From Skeletonema tropicum (lineage: Eukaryota > Bacillariophyta > Thalassiosirophyceae > Thalassiosirales > Thalassiosiraceae), in NCBI GenBank assembly GCA_037178625.1, contig CM074137.1, positions 2,666,001 through 2,730,000 on the forward strand: 64,000 bases of DNA. The letters are read 5' to 3'. This document shows positions 62,482 through 64,000 of the stretch, piece after piece. The notes beneath the pieces are model-generated. The model was not told the origin of the DNA. It ran no database searches and saw only the letters and a program-made list of their open reading frames with translations. Position 1 is the first letter of the stretch, and each line of letters opens with the position of its first letter. Position numbers and translations under genes: made by a program.

Positions 62482-64000
62482 CAGTCGTCGTACGGTTATT
62501 TTGACACACGCTTATTTTGACATTACAGTTATTTTGACACAGCAGCAGAGAACACTACCTTCTCTTATCGCTGGCTTCCCCGCTTCTCCCGAGGAGGGAG
62601 AAGAGGCAGCTCAGCCACACAAACCACCATGACCATGACCATGACATTACCATACACAATACTTACACAATACAGCGAGACAAATTAATAAAGTAAACGA
62701 CAATGAGTGCTGCTAGATGTGCTGCGGGCGATTATTGCGACATGGAAGGCCTCCCCTTGCCGCCTGAAGGCAGCAGGGATTCGAGACACTTTTGTCTTCG
62801 TTGCGGACATCAGAAGCATGCGCCGTGTGGGCACCAATTTGATGATTTGCGAGGTAACGAAGAAGAATACAAAGATATCCTTGATGTCATTGCGCCTAAA
62901 AAGGATGGTGATCGACCTAATCCTAAGCCAGCGGGGAAAAAAGGTCCGCAACTTGAAATTTGTTTTAACTGTGTTCATCAAATCCGGTCATCGACAACAA
63001 CACCGGCAGCTGCACCCGCACCCTCACCTATGCCCGTCGAAACTCCAGCCACCACCACCACCACGAACTCTTCGGTCCAAACCACAGCGAGAAGTTCAGC
63101 GTCAGCAAATGCAGCAGATGTTTCAGCGGCAGCCGCTCCTTTGCCTTCCTCTACCGCTTCCGCTGCAAAGAAAAGTAATGGAGGAGGTGTCGTTGACTTA
63201 ACTGCCGATGCACCAAAGAAGAAGAAATCAAAGCAAACAAAACTAAAGCCCCCTTCTGGAGGAAAAAGAAAGAAGAAGCCGCCGAAGCCAAGGAAGGAGC
63301 GAACAAATTATTCAATTCAAAAAAGGCTTGAGATATTGGAGTACAAAGCTAAATATGGTGGTGGGCCAGCTGTGAGGAAATATAAGTGTTCCAGACAAAA
63401 TCTTAGTTATTGGGAGCAGCAAAAAGCGGAATACTTGAACGTGGTAAATCATAGCGGCAACAAAAATAGGATCGTGAAAAACGATCCATTGTTGCGAATA
63501 AAAATTGGTATCAGTGCGTTCTATGAACTCAATAAAACGATGCCAAAAGATTGTCAGATAAACATTACAGGTAAGTTGGAGTCATGAATTAATCTTGGAT
63601 GCAACACATGAAATATCCGTCGAACCTGACACATATGCCTTCTTTACACATTTTCAGGCGAGGTGATATCTGCTCGAGCTATTGTGATTAGAGATCGTCT
63701 TCTTGAGATACATGCGGAATCGAACTTTTTGACTGATCATGAAGTGACGCAGATGAAGAAATGCACATTCTCTCAAAGCTGGAGCAACAAGCTAGCTAGA
63801 AGCAATGGGTGGAAAAGCAAAAAATTGCACGGAGAAGCTGGGTCCGTTGATGTCGACAAGGCAGCGCCCGAGATCGAAAGGATTTGCACCCTTATTGCTG
63901 AGTATGACCTTGATCATGTCTATAACATGGACGAGACTGGTCTCTTCTTCAAGTGCCTCCTGAACCGCTCCTACCTCAAGAAGGAAGATTACAAGAATGC
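62482..64000 (+). mobile_element. pogo/Tigger-like transposon, 5' part (runs off window)
   Basis: A TA dinucleotide (62480-62481) is followed by CAGTCGTCGTACGG, like the CAGT-type ends of Tc5/pogo elements. Three TTATTTTGACA direct repeats follow (about 62497, 62511 and 62528), plausible transposase binding sites. The transposase gene begins 221 bp in. The right terminus is outside the window, so the terminal inverted repeat cannot be confirmed. Confidence 0.6.
62703..64000 (+). CDS. pogo/Tigger-like (CENP-B-related) transposase, partial
   Basis: DDE transposase of the Tc1/mariner-pogo branch. Exons 62703-63570 and 63658 to beyond 64000; the 87-nt intron (GTAAGT...TTTCAG, phase 1) joins QINIT to GEVISARAIVIRD. 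The N-terminus (~20-90) carries Cys/His pairs (CLRCGHQKHAPCGHQ, EICFNCVHQ) that may bind zinc. Residues ~100-195 are low-complexity Ala/Thr/Pro and Lys-rich. A psq/CENP-B-type helix-turn-helix follows (YSIQKRLEILEY, YKCSRQNLSYWEQQ, ~200-245). A second helical DNA-binding region (FSQSWSNKLARSNGWKS) precedes the start of the catalytic domain, where YNMDETGLFFKCL supplies the first acidic residue of the DDE triad. The frame is open to the window edge, so the copy may be intact. The intron inside a transposase gene is worth noting. Confidence 0.8.

Overview
The window reads as nuclear DNA of a eukaryotic alga, most likely a centric diatom of the Thalassiosira type. Genes lie on both strands with introns of about 80-280 nt and GT-AG ends. 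One protein begins with a diatom-style plastid leader (ATNG then Phe), and another has an extra twin-arginine leader as in thylakoid-lumen proteins. Several families are ones I associate with diatoms: MYND/RING/Sel1 proteins, a CCHC-motif protein, and an LRR protein with a coiled coil. The species call is inference; there are no rRNA or organelle genes to anchor it. A run of 500 N (42071-42570) shows this is a scaffolded assembly.

Layout. 1-14060: repeat-rich tract with 184-bp satellite units (some inverted) and three near-identical ~4.37-kb tandem copies, each carrying one 517-aa gene on the minus strand. 14416-19791: intronless Raptor/KOG1 (TORC1 scaffold). 20396-23173: a two-exon BRCT-like protein and a coiled-coil LRR protein. 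23174-27363: gene-poor, with hairpin-forming inverted repeats. 27364-33118: plastid PAP/fibrillin protein, a DUF7726-like protein, a truncated CXC (tesmin/TSO1) gene, and an interrupted MYND-RING-Sel1 gene, the last two bracketed by a ~140-bp direct repeat. 33194-36740: a RuBisCO-like protein fused to a complete transketolase, the most striking gene here. 37528-46774: a WD-repeat protein, a lumen-type SDR, the assembly gap, a mitochondrial carrier with an in-frame TGA, a frameshifted fucosyltransferase-like pseudogene, and a multi-pass membrane protein. 47551-61346: GRAB-domain golgin, U2A' splicing factor, SNF2-PDZ-WW-SAM protein, Sen1-like helicase and a Golgi-type sulfotransferase. 61543-64000: a complete 922-bp hAT transposon with 8-bp target duplication, then the 5' part of a pogo/Tigger-like transposon that runs off the window.

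Most genes are ordinary, unlinked eukaryotic functions (growth signalling, splicing, RNA helicase, Golgi tethering, plastid lipid bodies), and I see no operon-like cluster. The single candidate for a new biochemical system is the RuBisCO-like/transketolase fusion, which puts two sugar-phosphate enzymes on one chain.

Splice sites were placed by reading GT/AG signals, phase and family continuity by eye. None is supported by transcripts. No database search was possible, so family names rest on motif recognition.
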